Source: Flavipsychrobacter sp. | Lineage (GTDB): Bacteria; Bacteroidota; Bacteroidia; Chitinophagales; Chitinophagaceae | DNA length: 64,000 nucleotides | Reading direction: 5' to 3' | Assembly (NCBI GenBank): GCA_017849575.1 | Contig: JAFIGV010000013.1 | Coordinates: 106,556-170,555 of the forward strand | In this document: in pieces, positions 45,084 to 53,489 of the stretch | How the letters are laid out: each line of letters opens with the position of its first letter | Position numbering within the stretch: position 1 is the first letter of the stretch | Program-made: the position numbers and the translations under genes | Notes under the pieces: model-generated | Seen by the model: only the letters and a program-made list of their open reading frames with translations | Databases searched by the model: none | What the model was told of the DNA's origin: nothing

Positions 45084-46583
45084 ATGGATCATGAACAGGG
45101 CCATAGCGGAATGGGCCATCGTGGAGTAAGCAGACCGCAGATGCATAATGAAGCGGCCGACGGTAAAGCAATGAAGATGTCTGAAAAGGACCGAATGGAG
45201 ATGCTGGAAGCACATCATGCACAGACGCTTTGGATCTACTGGACTCTGGTATTGCTTGGTGCATGGTTGCTGATATTCCCGCTTACGTTTGGTTACAACA
45301 CGGGCATTGTGCAGCCCTCGGGCGGACGGCAACTCTGGTTGTCGCTGCAGGATCGGATCATGTTGATGAAATGGAGCGATATTTTGAGCGGGGCGGCATT
45401 GATGTTCTTCGGCTGGCGCTGTCTGCGACCTAACCGCCCGGTCAGCCGCTGGATTTGCTGTTTTATCGGCATTTGGATCACGGTGGCCCCGGTGCTGTTT
45501 TGGTCGCCTACGGCAGCAGGCTACGTGAGCGACACCCTGGTGGGCATGCTGGTCATCTCGCTTTCTATCCTCATTCCCGGCATGCCGGGCATGCTACTCT
45601 ACATGAAAATGGGAGGAACGCTTCCCCTGGGGTGGACCTACAATCCATCGTCGTGGCCGCAGCGTTGGATTATGATTGTCACTGGCTTTCTGGGCTTTGT
45701 GGTGTCGCGTTACCTGGCGGCTTATCAACTCGGATACCTCACCGCCGTGTGGGATCCTGTTTTCGGAGTAAGCAGCGAACAAGTGCTTAACTCCGGCATG
45801 TCACAATCTTTGTTTGTATCGGATGCCGGTCTCGGTGCTATCGCCTACACATTCGAGTTCCTGATGGGCTTTATGGGCAGTCCTGCACGCTGGCGCACCA
45901 TGCCCTGGATGGTGGCCTTCTTCGGCATCCTTGTCATACCCCTTGGACTTGTTCATATATTTCTGGTCATTTCACAGCCCTTGACGGTGGGAGCATGGTG
46001 CCTGTTTTGCATTGCAGCGGCCGCCATCATGCTACCCATGATTCCTCTTGAGGCCGATGAAGTAGTAGCGATGGGACAGCATATGGTGCAGGCTTCACGG
46101 CGAGGCGAAAAACTGTGGGATGTATTCTGGAAAGGAGGCACGGCGGCCACAGAAGAAGACGACAGTCGTACCCCGGACCTCAAACATCTGCCGGACAATC
46201 CCGCTGCCGTCACGAGGGCATCAGTTTGGGGTATGAGTGCCCCGGCAACGCTGATCCTTGCTACGGCACTGGGAATGCTGGTCGTCGTTTTACCGGCATG
46301 GTTTGGCCTGCCGGTGAAAGACCCGATATCCGATGTTTTTCATCTTTGCGGCTCCCTTGTGGTGGTATGTTCGGTGATTGCCATGGGCGAGGTAGTCCGG
46401 GCCATCAGGTGGATCAACCTTGCGCTGGGCGCCTGCATTGCCCTGCTCCCCTGGACTATGGACGCTCAAAGTCTCACGCTGAAAATATGTGCTCTGTTTG
46501 CCGGTATTTTAATTGCCCTGGTATCCATACCCAAAGGAAAAATTACGCAGCAATACGGTAGCTGGCAGCGGTTTATACTGTAG
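45084..46583 (+). CDS. SPW-repeat plus VKOR-like polytopic membrane protein
   Basis: 499 residues, about 11 hydrophobic segments, with a His/Met-rich N-terminus (MDHEQGHSGMGHRG). SPW-type repeats occur near residue 90-150 (KWSDILSGAALMFFGW, WITVAPVLF). The centre (about 195-320) resembles vitamin K epoxide reductase: the CxxC is present (Cys306 and Cys309 in WCLFC). The loop cysteines of catalytic VKOR are replaced in GVSSEQVLNSGMSQ. A second SPW-like unit follows near residue 395-490. A role in disulfide or metal chemistry at the inner membrane is inferred from the CxxC and the metal-rich N-terminus. Confidence 0.85.
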   Translation: MDHEQGHSGMGHRGVSRPQMHNEAADGKAMKMSEKDRMEMLEAHHAQTLWIYWTLVLLGAWLLIFPLTFGYNTGIVQPSGGRQLWLSLQDRIMLMKWSDILSGAALMFFGWRCLRPNRPVSRWICCFIGIWITVAPVLFWSPTAAGYVSDTLVGMLVISLSILIPGMPGMLLYMKMGGTLPLGWTYNPSSWPQRWIMIVTGFLGFVVSRYLAAYQLGYLTAVWDPVFGVSSEQVLNSGMSQSLFVSDAGLGAIAYTFEFLMGFMGSPARWRTMPWMVAFFGILVIPLGLVHIFLVISQPLTVGAWCLFCIAAAAIMLPMIPLEADEVVAMGQHMVQASRRGEKLWDVFWKGGTAATEEDDSRTPDLKHLPDNPAAVTRASVWGMSAPATLILATALGMLVVVLPAWFGLPVKDPISDVFHLCGSLVVVCSVIAMGEVVRAIRWINLALGACIALLPWTMDAQSLTLKICALFAGILIALVSIPKGKITQQYGSWQRFIL

Positions 46584-46760
46584 AGAAACGAACTATTGCC
46601 GTCAGGCCCCTCGCACCAACCCCTGCCTACCCGCGGGAATAGACACGGCTTACCACCCATTTTCGGGATTTTCCGATAAAAAAATTCTTGTCAATTTTGA
46701 AGGTTAATGGAGTAAGTCCATTTAAAACCACTGTTTATAAACATTCTAAACATTATCAAA

Positions 46761-47435
46761 ATGCGCTTTAGAACAATTTGGCTATTCTTACTCCTGGCAC
46801 TGCCCTTTACCTTGCAGGCTCAGGACGTAAGGGAGGTGCTGGTACGCTATGAAAAGGGCAACAGGCCGGCGCTGCAGGCTGACTACAACCTACCTGCCGA
46901 TCAGATGATGGCGGCTCTCGATGAACACCTGATGCGCAAAAGCCCGCGTTATCGAAACAACGCGCATGATTTTACCGTTTATGAAACCATCATCTGGAAT
47001 GAAGTATCGATGGAACGCCTGAATGTGCATGTGCGTATTGAGGGCAAAAGCGGTTATAGCACACTGACCATCCTGCTTTCGAAAGGAAACAATTTCATCT
47101 CCTACAACTCCGACCCCGGCAAGATTCAGAACCTGAAAAATTTCTTCGCCCGCTTTGAAGCCATCGTGTCGCTTTATGATCTGCGTAAACGTGTAGAAGC
47201 GCAGGAAGCTATGGTAAAGAAAGCCGAACAGATGTATGAGAAAAGCCAGGAAAATGTAAACGCTTTGCTCAGGGAAAAAGAAGAACTGGAAGCAGACCTT
47301 CGCGATGGATTTGACGATCAGAAAAACAAAGAAACACTATTGGATCTGGAAAGGCAGAAACTTGCATTGCTCCGTCAACAATTGCCGGGCGGCGCATACA
47401 GTACTAAGGCTACAAGCCCGCCGGGAGCCCAGTGA
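46761..47435 (+). CDS. Exported coiled-coil protein, function unknown
   Basis: 224 residues. A signal peptide (MRFRTIWLFLLLALPFTLQA) precedes a domain of about 115 residues (RYEKGNRPALQADYNLP, then KSGYSTLTILLSKGNNF). A Glu/Lys-rich coiled coil follows from about residue 135 to 205. It has no lipobox and no T9SS domain, so it is probably periplasmic. I do not recognise a named family. The last 26 bp overlap the convergent lycopene cyclase gene, so the C-terminal residues after about 215 may be poorly conserved. Confidence 0.72.
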   Translation: MRFRTIWLFLLLALPFTLQAQDVREVLVRYEKGNRPALQADYNLPADQMMAALDEHLMRKSPRYRNNAHDFTVYETIIWNEVSMERLNVHVRIEGKSGYSTLTILLSKGNNFISYNSDPGKIQNLKNFFARFEAIVSLYDLRKRVEAQEAMVKKAEQMYEKSQENVNALLREKEELEADLRDGFDDQKNKETLLDLERQKLALLRQQLPGGAYSTKATSPPGAQ

Positions 47436-48135
47436 GGCTCGACGATAGCTTTTTGTTTCTTAACCACTCAAAGCCTGCCACGTTGAGCAGCAACAGCAAC
47501 ATGCCGTAGAAAACATCTTCCAGGGGTATTGTCAGAAAACGGATTCCCAGATGCTCTGCGTCATTGTACCAAACAACGGTGCGGCCAAAGAAGCTGCCGG
47601 TGAGAACGCCATTGGATAAGACAAAGGGAATCAGGATGAAGGCATAGCTGCATAGAAAGCGCGGTAACCAAGCCACATTTTTTGCAACAAAAAAGATAAG
47701 AGCAACCGCCAACAACAAAAAGGTTAGCCCCGTGTAGAGACGGTTATGGTTCAAGGCCGCTGCCAACAGAAGGACGCAGGCCAGCAATGCTGTGAACCCT
47801 CTTGATACCCGCTTCAGAAAGTCGTACCTGAAAATCAATCCAAAAACATAAAAAGTAAAAGTGCCGGCAAAGGGAATGCATAAAAAAAAGAGGTACTCCT
47901 CCAAAGGCATGCCGGCAAAAAAGCGACCTGTGGTATATGCCGCATTGAATCCCCACACGCCCAGATGAGTGAACCAGGCGTCCCAAACCAGAAATGCAAG
48001 TGCGATGACCAGACCCGGCAATAAAAAAAACCGCCACTGTTTGTAAAACTGATAGCGCGGACAAAAGGAAAGCAGAAGCGGCGCCGCCAGACAACCGATA
48101 TCTACAGCCAGGTAAGTGTAGGCCGGAGGGATCAT
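47410..48135 (-). CDS. crtYcd: Lycopene beta-cyclase, fused heterodimer type (CrtYcd)
   Basis: 241 residues with about seven membrane helices. Both halves carry the cyclase motif: PLEEYLFFLCIP near residue 78 and PLEDVFYGMLLLLL near residue 205. It cyclises both ends of lycopene to give beta-carotene. The start is the ATG at 48135, overlapping the hydroxylase stop (ATGA). It is the last gene of the operon and converges by 26 bp with an exported coiled-coil protein gene. Confidence 0.9.
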   Translation of the reverse strand: MIPPAYTYLAVDIGCLAAPLLLSFCPRYQFYKQWRFFLLPGLVIALAFLVWDAWFTHLGVWGFNAAYTTGRFFAGMPLEEYLFFLCIPFAGTFTFYVFGLIFRYDFLKRVSRGFTALLACVLLLAAALNHNRLYTGLTFLLLAVALIFFVAKNVAWLPRFLCSYAFILIPFVLSNGVLTGSFFGRTVVWYNDAEHLGIRFLTIPLEDVFYGMLLLLLNVAGFEWLRNKKLSSSLTGLPAGL

Positions 48136-48605
48136 GAATTGCCGGCTCTTTTTGCCTCACGAAAATATTTCAGTGGAACCCAAAGCATTCCAAAACATTC
48201 GCCATGCTCCTTCCCGATGTGCTTGTGATGCACTTTATGGGCTTTGCGCAGCGCTCTGAAATAAAAATGTCTGGCGCGGCGAAACCAGCGTATGCGTTGA
48301 TGAATGAACACATCATGAACCAGGAAATAAGCGGTGCCATAGAGAGTAATACCCGTGGCAACAAAGAGTAGAATGCGCCATTGCGGTAGAAGGGTTCCCA
48401 GCAAAAATACGATGACTGACAAACTACCGAACACCACAAAAAAATAATCATTCTTTTCGAACCAGCCCCTGTGTGTGGGGTCATGATGATCTGCATGCCA
48501 TACCCAAAGCCAGCCGTGCATCACATACTTGTGCAACCACCAGGTGAAGCCCTCCATGAGGCAAAACACCAAAGGAATAATCGCGAAATACAACAACATC
48601 TTCAT
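48132..48605 (-). CDS. crtZ: Beta-carotene hydroxylase (CrtZ type)
   Basis: 157 residues from the ATG at 48605; three further codons upstream start with TTG. Four histidine motifs typical of non-heme di-iron membrane hydroxylases are visible: HKYVMHG, HADHHDP, HDVFIHQR and HKVHHKH. It should add hydroxyls at C3 and C3' of beta-carotene, giving cryptoxanthin and zeaxanthin. It lies between crtB (21 bp upstream) and the cyclase gene (ATGA overlap). Confidence 0.93.
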   Translation of the reverse strand: MKMLLYFAIIPLVFCLMEGFTWWLHKYVMHGWLWVWHADHHDPTHRGWFEKNDYFFVVFGSLSVIVFLLGTLLPQWRILLFVATGITLYGTAYFLVHDVFIHQRIRWFRRARHFYFRALRKAHKVHHKHIGKEHGECFGMLWVPLKYFREAKRAGNS

Positions 48606-48626
48606 CAGCTTCAATTTTTCCCTGGT

Positions 48627-49463
48627 CTAAAACATGCGCAGGCTGTTCTTAAGATAACTATAAGCCAGCAAATTCATTTTTTGATAGTCGGGTATGCGCA
48701 CCCTGCTCTGCAAAATTGCCGCCGGCGGAATGGATTTGATCTTGTCAAACAGCTTGCGGTAATAGATATAAGCAGTGTACACGCCAAAACGAGATGAAGC
48801 TGGCAATCTTTTGATCCCTTGCAAAGCCTCGTCAAAATCGCGCTCTATCTCTTGTTCTATACATTTCTTATCCTCGGCGCTAAACCGCTGCATGTCCACA
48901 CCGGGAAAATAGACCCGCCCAAGCACCAAATGATCGTCTCGGAGATCGCGGAGAAAATTAACCTTCTGGAATGCCGCACCCAAACGCATCGCTGGCTCCT
49001 TGAGCGTATCATAGAGCGAACGATTGCCCTGAGCAAACACCCGCAGACACATTAGCCCCACAACCTGAGCGGAACCCAAAATGTATTGCTCATAGCTTGG
49101 CAAGGAATGGCTTTGCTTGTCCAGATCCATTTCCATACTCGCAAAAAAACAGTCGATGAGCTCCTGCTCTATTCCATATTGCCGAACCGTATGCTGGAAC
49201 GCATTCAGCACAGGATTGAGGCTGATGCCCTCTGCTATGGCGCGATCGGTGGCCGACCTAAACTCCGAAAGTAAACCTCGCTGATCGTAGCCCTGAAAAC
49301 TATCCACGATTTCATCGGCGAGCCGTACAAACCCGTAAATGGCGTAAATAGGAACATGCATTTTTTTATTCAGACAAAAAATCCCGAGCGAAAAGCTGGT
49401 GCTGTAACGCCGCGTGATTTGCTTGCTGGTGCACATGGAAATTTCATCGAATAGCGCCTTCAT
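48627..49463 (-). CDS. crtB: Phytoene synthase
   Basis: 278 residues. It condenses two geranylgeranyl diphosphates to phytoene. The aspartate-rich sites are RLADEIVDSF (near residue 48) and QKVNFLRDLRDDHLVLGR (near residue 165). Its ATG lies 20 bp inside the end of the desaturase gene, so crtI and crtB are translationally coupled. The geranylgeranyl diphosphate synthase gene (crtE) is not in the window. Confidence 0.94.
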   Translation of the reverse strand: MKALFDEISMCTSKQITRRYSTSFSLGIFCLNKKMHVPIYAIYGFVRLADEIVDSFQGYDQRGLLSEFRSATDRAIAEGISLNPVLNAFQHTVRQYGIEQELIDCFFASMEMDLDKQSHSLPSYEQYILGSAQVVGLMCLRVFAQGNRSLYDTLKEPAMRLGAAFQKVNFLRDLRDDHLVLGRVYFPGVDMQRFSAEDKKCIEQEIERDFDEALQGIKRLPASSRFGVYTAYIYYRKLFDKIKSIPPAAILQSRVRIPDYQKMNLLAYSYLKNSLRMF

Positions 49464-50943
49464 ACCTGGATGCTTTTTTTAGATGGTGGATCATTTGTTT
49501 TGCTGCAAGTTCGCCGGAGATCACCGCGGGGGGCAGCCCCGGGCCCGGAACGGTAAGCTGACCGGAATAAAAAAGATTGCTGATTTTTCGATTGCGCAGG
49601 GAAGGCTTCATAAAAGCCGTTTGTCGAAGCGTATTGGCCAGACCATAGGCATTGCCTTTATAAGCATGATAGTCCGATACAAAATTGTCTATGCCATAAG
49701 AATGCTGCACCACCAGATGGTCGCGTATGGTACAGCCTGCAAACTTTTCCAGTCGTTCCATCACTTTGTCGAAGTAGCTGCGGCGAAGGGCTTCGTTATC
49801 CTCAAGGCCCGGGGCCAGCGGTATCAGTACAAAAAGGTTTTCCATGCCCTCGGGTGCCACAGCCCTGTCGGTACGTGATGGGCAACAGACATAGAAAAGC
49901 GGATCGCGCGGCCACTGTGGCTGATGATAAATATCGCGCGCATGCTGTTCGAAATCTGTATCAAAAAACAAATTATGATGCTGCAGGCGCGGCAACTTCT
50001 GCGACACGCCCAGATAAAATAAGAGACAGGAGGGCGCCAATGTTTTTTGCTGCCAATAGCGTTGGCTGTAGTTTCGATAGGACGGCTCAAGCAAACACTG
50101 CTCCACATGATGATAATCGGCGGCGGCAATGACGCCCTGCGAAGGATAAAGCGTACCATTGGCCTCCACACCAACGGCCTTCCCTCCCGCTACCGCAATC
50201 TTGTCCACAGGCATACCCGGCTGAAGGGAAACACCCAACTCTACCGCCAGAGATGCGATAGCCTCAACCAATTTATGCATGCCGCCCATCGGATAAAAGG
50301 TTCCCTGCGTTAGCGCAGCATGGTTCATCAGCGTGTAGAGTGCCGGAATCTGATCGGGCATGGCACCGAGAAACAACACCGGAAACTCGAGCAGTGCGAT
50401 CAGTGCGGGATCCTTGAAGGCACTGCGCACAGAGCTGCGTACCGACCTGAACACATCCATCCGCAACAGTGATCGTAGCACCGCAGGTGTAACATACTCC
50501 AGCGGAGAATATGCCGGACGCCTCACCAACTCTTGCATGCCTATGCTGTATTTTTCAGCGGCCTCACCAAGAAATTTCCTGAGCCGGACACTGCTGCCTT
50601 TTTCGCGACTTTCAAAAACCGCATAAAGAGATTGGATATCGGCCGGTACGGGCAAGAGATCGCCACCCTTCAATATGATCTGAAAACCAGGGTCGAGCCG
50701 CACAAGATCAAAATAGTCACTTGCAGAACGACCGAAGGCGTTAAAAAACGACTCAAAGACATCCGGCATCCAATACCAGCTCGGACCCATGTCGAACAGA
50801 AAACCCTGGTCGGCAAACACCCTTGCTCTGCCGCCAAGGGAAGAATTTTTTTCGAACACAGTGACAGGCAAGCCGCGATCTGCCAGATAGCAGGAGGCTA
50901 CGAGACCTGAAATACCTGCTCCGATCACTGAAACTTCTCTCAT
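49444..50943 (-). CDS. crtI: Phytoene desaturase
   Basis: 499 residues from the ATG at 50943 (MREVSVIGAGISGLVASC); the frame continues upstream without protein-like sequence. The FAD-binding dinucleotide motif is IGAGISGLVAS, followed by EKNSSLGGRARVF. The C-terminal motif is YFYSGQLTVPGPGLPPAVISGE-like (NLFYSGQLTVPGPGLP), the bacterial carotenoid dehydrogenase signature. It converts phytoene to lycopene in four steps. It is the first gene of crtI-crtB-crtZ-crtYcd, with 143 bp to the divergent thioredoxin gene. Confidence 0.95.
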   Translation of the reverse strand: MREVSVIGAGISGLVASCYLADRGLPVTVFEKNSSLGGRARVFADQGFLFDMGPSWYWMPDVFESFFNAFGRSASDYFDLVRLDPGFQIILKGGDLLPVPADIQSLYAVFESREKGSSVRLRKFLGEAAEKYSIGMQELVRRPAYSPLEYVTPAVLRSLLRMDVFRSVRSSVRSAFKDPALIALLEFPVLFLGAMPDQIPALYTLMNHAALTQGTFYPMGGMHKLVEAIASLAVELGVSLQPGMPVDKIAVAGGKAVGVEANGTLYPSQGVIAAADYHHVEQCLLEPSYRNYSQRYWQQKTLAPSCLLFYLGVSQKLPRLQHHNLFFDTDFEQHARDIYHQPQWPRDPLFYVCCPSRTDRAVAPEGMENLFVLIPLAPGLEDNEALRRSYFDKVMERLEKFAGCTIRDHLVVQHSYGIDNFVSDYHAYKGNAYGLANTLRQTAFMKPSLRNRKISNLFYSGQLTVPGPGLPPAVISGELAAKQMIHHLKKASRYEGAIR

Positions 50944-51058
50944 GGCTGATAATGGATGCATCCGGGACTTATAAACAGGCAGCACGATGAATTGTTCGGA
51001 CGGGGAGCAAAAAAGTACCTCTGTAATGATGATCACCAAGACCAGAGAAGGGAGATCA

Positions 51059-51066
51059 TAGCTTTG
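51059..51066 (+). promoter_or_regulatory. -7 box of the TlpA-like gene
   Basis: TAGCTTTG matches TAnnTTTG exactly, 20 bp before the ATG at 51087, in the divergent region with crtI. Confidence 0.55.
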
Positions 51067-51086
51067 CAGCAAACTATTGCCGGGAA

Positions 51087-51704
51087 ATGAAGGAACCAAA
51101 AACATCTGCGGGAAGGAACATGGCGCAGTGGCTGCGAAAAAATGGGTTTAACGTACTGATGGTTGGCCTCATCGCCCTGTTATGGCTGGTGCCTTCTTCT
51201 AAAGCTTACCTGATCCGTGGCCTGATGCGACTGGGATTTTTCAGACCAAAGATAGAAACCGTTGAAGCTGGTTCGCGCGCGGTTGTTCCGGCTGATGATG
51301 TGCTGTTTGAACGGGAAGACGGCAAGAAGGTTCGACTTAGCGAGCTCCGCGGCAAAGTAGTTTTCCTCAATTTTTGGGCGACATGGTGTCCGCCCTGTAT
51401 TGCCGAAATGCCCGGAATAAACGACTTGTATCAGGATCTCAATAAACTGCCCGATCTGGTCTTTATACTTGTAGATGCCGATGGCGATCTAACGAAGTCC
51501 CGCCGGTTTCTTACAACCCATCAGTATCATTTACCACTGTATCAACTGAACTCCGAAATACCCGCAACCCTCTTCTCCGGCACGCTTCCAACCACAGTTG
51601 TGATCAACAAACAGGGGCAGATCGTCTTTAGGGAAACAGGGGCAGCCGCTTATCACAGCGAAGACTTCGTAAACCAGCTCAGGCAACTGGCCACACAACC
51701 GTAG
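51087..51704 (+). CDS. TlpA-like membrane-anchored thioredoxin
   Basis: 205 residues. One N-terminal membrane segment (about 22-37) anchors a thioredoxin-fold domain in the periplasm. The redox motif is WCPPC, Cys101 and Cys104, in FLNFWATWCPPCIAEMPG. The cis-Pro region is SGTLPTTVVINKQG. Proteins of this type keep extracytoplasmic thiols reduced, for example in cytochrome c maturation. The gene is divergent from the carotenoid operon. Confidence 0.92.
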   Translation: MKEPKTSAGRNMAQWLRKNGFNVLMVGLIALLWLVPSSKAYLIRGLMRLGFFRPKIETVEAGSRAVVPADDVLFEREDGKKVRLSELRGKVVFLNFWATWCPPCIAEMPGINDLYQDLNKLPDLVFILVDADGDLTKSRRFLTTHQYHLPLYQLNSEIPATLFSGTLPTTVVINKQGQIVFRETGAAAYHSEDFVNQLRQLATQP

Positions 51705-51780
51705 CGCCACTTTCCGGAAGCGCTCTATTAAGTTATCGTTATATATCCGCCTCATGCTCAGTCAGTGTTGTCAGGTACAA

Positions 51781-51788
51781 TAGCTTTG
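51781..51788 (+). promoter_or_regulatory. -7 box of the DUF47 gene, almost leaderless
   Basis: TAGCTTTG matches TAnnTTTG exactly and ends 3 bp before the ATG at 51792 and 9 bp before the ATG at 51798. It excludes the longer frame that starts at 51765. Confidence 0.55.
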
Positions 51789-51797
51789 CTGATGTCT

Positions 51798-52436
51798 ATG
51801 GGTTCCATCAAAGATCTGTTCCGTCCAAGCAGCAAGAAATTCTACATACTTTTTGACGATGTAGCAGAAAACCTCCTGCATATGGAACAGGCATTTTACC
51901 CCTTTCTCTACGAAAACGACCTAAATCTTGCGAAAGCAGCCTTGAAAACCATAGAAGACCTGGAACATGCCAACGACATTACCACACACAAGTTGATCAT
52001 TGAACTGGGCAAGAATTTTATCACGCCCTTCGACAGGGAAGACATTCACTATCTTGCTTCTACCCTCGATGACATTGCCGATTATATGTACGCCTTGGTA
52101 AAGCAGCGCATCATTTACCAGATAGCAACGGTTCCCCGGGCCACGCAGCAGGTGGCTGAACGGTTTAGAAAAGTGATTAAACTGCTGCACGAAATACTTG
52201 ACAGCCTCACTACGAAAGACCTATTGTTGCTTGCGGTCATGAGCAAAGAAATTAAAGACCTGCTACACACTTCCGACAAGATCATAGATAACGCAACGGC
52301 CGATTTGCTCAATGGCAAACCCAATCCTATTGAAACCATAAAGCTGGTGGATCATTTCAAGACAGTGCAATTGCTGCTCGATAAATGCGGCGACGCTGTG
52401 CATGTCATTGATGCTATAATCGTAAAATACAGTTAG
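51798..52436 (+). CDS. DUF47 family protein (PhoU-like)
   Basis: 212 residues from the ATG at 51798; 51792 is possible, and 51765 is excluded by the promoter box. Helical bundle with paired acidic motifs typical of PhoU/DUF47 proteins: EDLEHANDITTHKLI, FITPFDREDIHYLASTLDDIADYM and KCGDAVHVIDAII. Members bind metal ions and usually regulate the PiT-type phosphate transporter encoded beside them. No pit gene lies in the window, so its partner is encoded elsewhere. Confidence 0.88.
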   Translation: MGSIKDLFRPSSKKFYILFDDVAENLLHMEQAFYPFLYENDLNLAKAALKTIEDLEHANDITTHKLIIELGKNFITPFDREDIHYLASTLDDIADYMYALVKQRIIYQIATVPRATQQVAERFRKVIKLLHEILDSLTTKDLLLLAVMSKEIKDLLHTSDKIIDNATADLLNGKPNPIETIKLVDHFKTVQLLLDKCGDAVHVIDAIIVKYS

Positions 52437-53479
52437 AACTCCCTGACCGCGCCGGCAATTCCTGAAGCGGAAAAATACCCCGGTGAAGAAGACCTTGAGA
52501 CCGTCTGCATCATGATCGCTACTACCTCCGCTGTGCAATCCGGAAAGTTGACCATTACCACTGTTCCTTCCCCTATCCAGGCCGCGATCAGATCATAATG
52601 TTCTTGATCGAGATGGGGCACTACCGGCACACCCAGGCTTTGTAAAGCAGCGGCATTACACTGTTGTTCATACTGCAGATGCATCGGTACAACCATTAAT
52701 TTTTTACCCAGAAAAAGCGCCTCGGCGGGCCCTTCGAAGCCGGCGCCACAGAGCACGCCTGCAGCCATGGCCATGCTGTTGAGAAAAGCTACATTGTCGA
52801 TGGGATGTATCGTTACGTTAGCCGCCGCATACGATTGCTTGCTGTGCCTGGAAAACACCTGCCACTGCACCTGCGGAAATCTGGAAAGATAGTCTACCAG
52901 AAATTTGTCGTCATACGCAGGCAGATATACAGTGTAATGCCGCCCCTTCTCAGGACGCAGCGCGCGCACTTCCCGCCGTATGACCGGCGTAAACACATGG
53001 GTACCATAGGCAGCGAAATGAAAGCCAAAAGCTGTGTTGACCGGTGCATAGTAGCGCAGCACCCACGCGCCGAGCCAATCGCCTTTTTGCGGTCGCGGAG
53101 CGGCGGGGTGCAAGACAGCAGACTGATGACTGAGGCCCACGCAGGGCACTTTGCGCAGCTTGCAAGCCCAGGCGGTTACCGGTTCAAAGTCATTGACGAC
53201 AAGATCGTAATCTTCGACAGGTATCCTGTAAACATCGCGCAGAAGCTGGAACAGATTGACCGAACGCAAGGTGCGCCAAAAGGATACCCCGCCCTTTTTC
53301 CCAAAGATGAAGCTCATGCCGTAAAGCCGATACTTTACCGGAAAAGATACGGTTACATCGGCCTGTATGCCGCTGATGAGCACATCCACCGATCCGTACG
53401 TACAGAGTTCGGGGTACACATCGCGTGCACGGCTGAGGTGTCCGTTGCCTGTACCCTGTATTGCAAAAAGTATTTTCAC
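52433..53479 (-). CDS. Glycosyltransferase, GT28/MGT-like
   Basis: 348 residues with a GTG start at 53479. The N-terminal motif GTGNGHLSRARDVYPEL resembles MurG/UGT-type GT-B glycosyltransferases. A probable donor-binding motif AGVLCGAGFEGPAEALFLGKKLMVVP is near residue 240. Its substrate cannot be stated. It lies 10 bp downstream of the metallophosphoesterase gene. This phosphoesterase-glycosyltransferase pair recurs in Bacteroidota genomes as I recall, which hints at a shared lipid-glycan pathway. Confidence 0.82.
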   Translation of the reverse strand: MKILFAIQGTGNGHLSRARDVYPELCTYGSVDVLISGIQADVTVSFPVKYRLYGMSFIFGKKGGVSFWRTLRSVNLFQLLRDVYRIPVEDYDLVVNDFEPVTAWACKLRKVPCVGLSHQSAVLHPAAPRPQKGDWLGAWVLRYYAPVNTAFGFHFAAYGTHVFTPVIRREVRALRPEKGRHYTVYLPAYDDKFLVDYLSRFPQVQWQVFSRHSKQSYAAANVTIHPIDNVAFLNSMAMAAGVLCGAGFEGPAEALFLGKKLMVVPMHLQYEQQCNAAALQSLGVPVVPHLDQEHYDLIAAWIGEGTVVMVNFPDCTAEVVAIMMQTVSRSSSPGYFSASGIAGAVREF

Positions 53480-53489
53480 CGCAAGTATA

